From assembly GCA_030144725.1 (NCBI GenBank), contig JASKMD010000013.1:2442322-2506321 (forward strand): DNA of 64,000 bases, given 5' to 3'. The position numbers were made by a program, and so were the translations under genes. Origin of the DNA: Haematococcus lacustris. Its lineage: Eukaryota > Chlorophyta > Chlorophyceae > Chlamydomonadales > Haematococcaceae. Within the stretch, counting starts at the first letter, position 1, and every line of letters starts with the position of its first letter. Shown one piece after another: positions 62,305-64,000 of the stretch. A model generated the notes under the pieces. The model was given only the letters and a program-made list of their open reading frames with translations. It was not told the DNA's origin and did no database searches.

Positions 62305-63130
62305 TCAGACCCTTTCAGAGATGTGCAGTTTGAGCAGGGGTTTTGACGTGAGGTTGGTTGCAATTGCAGAAAATGTAGGTGTACCCACACATCACACCCC
62401 GTGTACGCGCAGGGTGTCCTCTTGTGGGGTTGTATCGGAGTGAAGGCAGAAAGTTGATGACGATGTGTGATGACGATGGCTTATACCGCCCAGGACGTCA
62501 GCCGTTGGGCTGCTTGATCGCCTTCCCCTTCTAGGAGTTCTGGGTTTCCTATAACGCACTTCAAAGCTAGGTGCATCAACACAGATCTGCTAGGTGCATC
62601 TATGCATATGGCTCGAAATGAAGGCATGCAACTTTCTGTCTTCATTGCTGTTCTGGATGATCATGACAATGATCCGGCTGCTCCCAGTGCACTCAATGAC
62701 AAATGCATGGCATCATGTGATCACAATTCATTGAGGGAGGGCTAGGGCCGCAGGGCCAGCTGCTAAGCACCTCGGCGCGTGTAAGGGCCGACCGGGGTTT
62801 TGCGAGGAGGAGGCGTCAGGGTCAAGTGCACGGGGTGGCTCTGTTTGCAGAGGAAGTCTACCCACAGGCTTCTGCAATGTTGATCAGGGTACAACTTTGC
62901 TCTCTGTTTCAAGCCTTGCTCAATTATAGTTATGACGGTTGCACCTGATGCGTGACCTCCTCGTGGCGTTGCGAGACTAATGTCGGAACCTGCCTGAGAG
63001 GCTCATTGGTGTCCTAGATAATCAATCTGGCAAGTCGAGTACGGTAGTAAAGCGATGCCGCTAGACCACTGGTTGTTTGACGGCAGCTCCCAGGCACTGA
63101 CAGGCCTGCTACCACGGTTACGGATTCCAG
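62305..63130. other. Intergenic, no supported gene
   Basis: No family motif, repeat array or RNA gene seen between the hAT element and the candidate exon at 63131. Confidence 0.4.
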
Positions 63131-63280
63131 GATCAACGTCAAACGAGCCTGCTCGAATTGCTGGCACCGGTGAGGGCACTGCAGCCCGAAGAGATCCTGG
63201 GGACGGCAGGCTCGCTGCAGCCCTGGCGAACGGGTCATGCGAAGCGGTCTGTGCTGGACAAGTTCGAACATGCTCTACAA
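63131..63280 (+). CDS. Candidate internal exon of an unrecognised gene
   Basis: An open 150-bp segment between an acceptor (GATTCCAG|GATCAA) and a donor (CTACAA|GTACGG), in phase 0. It encodes a balanced, helical-looking sequence with SLLELLAPVRALQPEEIL, GSLQPWRTGHAKRS and VLDKFEHAL. I do not recognise the family. The longer ORF at 63055-63846 is in another frame and is Pro/Ser-rich, so the exon reading looks more protein-like. Neighbouring exons were not identified and the gene may run out of the window. Confidence 0.35.
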
Positions 63281-64000
63281 GTACGGCCCTGCAAGATGAT
63301 CAGCACTCCCTGCACTCATGGGGTACCGCCTGCGTCTCAAGGCTGTGCAGCGAAGCTTCCTTTGCCGCCATCCTGGAGCCCAGCTGCCTGGAAATCCCTG
63401 CAGCCCAGCTCCTCAATGGTGACAACAAAGACCCCGAACTCAAGCTCGGCCCTGTCTACAGCGCCCACACCCTTCTTCCACCCATTGCCACGTCCCTTTC
63501 CTCAAATGCTCCTTTTGTCCTCCCACCTGGAAGATCTAATCCGAGCAGCACCCTGCCTCCAGCAGCTTTGCCATGGGCGCACCACTCTTCCTCTCGCTCA
63601 GCTGGGCAGCTAGCGGTGGTTTTGCCAGAGCAGTCCTCCTCCAGACCCTCTGACCCACCCATACCAGACCCTGCCTTGCGATTAGTGGCAGTAGCACCGC
63701 CAATTCCAGGCAAGCACCACCTCCCACCAGCTCCCACAGGAGCAAAGTGCATCACACACCTCAAACATACTCGGCCGCAGTGCCTGCCTGCCACACAGCA
63801 GAGGTGCACATGGGCAAAGCTGCAGTTAAGGCCTTACACCACTTGAAGAGGGGAGCAGCATCATTTCCCTGCAACTAGCGGCTGCATTTTCTGGACTTCC
63901 GAAATGTTACCTGGGCCAGGTAGGGAGGCGGGGAGGGTCAGATGGGAAGGAGAACAGCAGGCAAGGCCAGCGGGGTCAATGAGGGGTGGCAGCTCATTGC
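63281..64000. other. End of window, no supported gene
   Basis: Pro/Ser-coding open frames only; may contain further exons of the candidate at 63131 that I could not define. Confidence 0.3.

Noticed and set aside
63000..63080. tRNA-like A-box on the minus strand
   Set aside because: No B-box at the right distance and no cloverleaf.
63055..63846. 263-residue plus-strand ORF
   Set aside because: Pro/Ser-rich with no motif; the overlapping frame with splice sites at 63131-63280 looks more protein-like. Not excluded, only unsupported.

Overview
The window is nuclear DNA of a flagellated, photosynthetic green alga, most likely a chlamydomonadalean chlorophyte. I infer this from intron-rich genes with short exons, GC-rich sequence full of simple repeats inside introns, plant-type homologues (a HASTY/exportin-5 protein, a chloroplast-lumen TPR protein) next to basal-body and flagellar genes (IFT122, a SAS-6-like protein), and Ty3 and hAT transposons. 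No rRNA, tRNA or CRISPR locus was found. The species cannot be fixed from the sequence alone.

Layout. 1-9683: a Ty3/gypsy retrotransposon (plus strand, 5' part outside the window) whose chromodomain codons are split by a second, complete Ty3/gypsy element on the minus strand (2471-8995), with identical-looking 227-bp LTRs and a 5-bp target duplication. 9.7-17 kb: repeat-rich DNA with a coiled-coil/transposase-like gene (minus, 13055-11514) and weak candidate exons. 17.2-28.4 kb: 18 in-phase exons of an exportin-5/HASTY gene (plus). 28.55-29.3 kb: a 48-bp satellite. 29.4-41.7 kb: 21 in-phase exons of IFT122 (minus). Exportin-5 and IFT122 face each other tail to tail and both stop mid-protein at the satellite, so this junction is either an assembly error or a real breakpoint.

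42.5-50.5 kb (minus): a complete CDK5RAP3/LZAP gene (UFMylation and ER-phagy adaptor) and a complete SAS-6-like gene. 50.8-55.9 kb (plus): a probably secreted cyclase/kynurenine-formamidase family protein. 56.9-59.1 kb (minus): a complete thylakoid-lumen TPR protein, divergent from a COA5/PET191 cytochrome-oxidase assembly gene (59.1-59.5 kb, plus) with only 79 bp between start codons. 60.1-62.3 kb: a decayed hAT element with perfect 11-bp terminal repeats and 8-bp target duplications, itself interrupted by a 482-bp hAT-type MITE with its own 8-bp duplication.

Functional links. IFT122 (retrograde flagellar transport) and SAS6L (basal body) are both ciliary genes; the other host genes are housekeeping. 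I see no single novel multi-gene system. The most notable signals are the satellite junction between two half genes, the nested transposons, an excess of GC-AG introns, an intron built from a branch-point-like pentamer, and the array of tryptophan-acidic motifs in CDK5RAP3. Exon models were made by reading splice sites and checking phase: each full set sums to a multiple of three.
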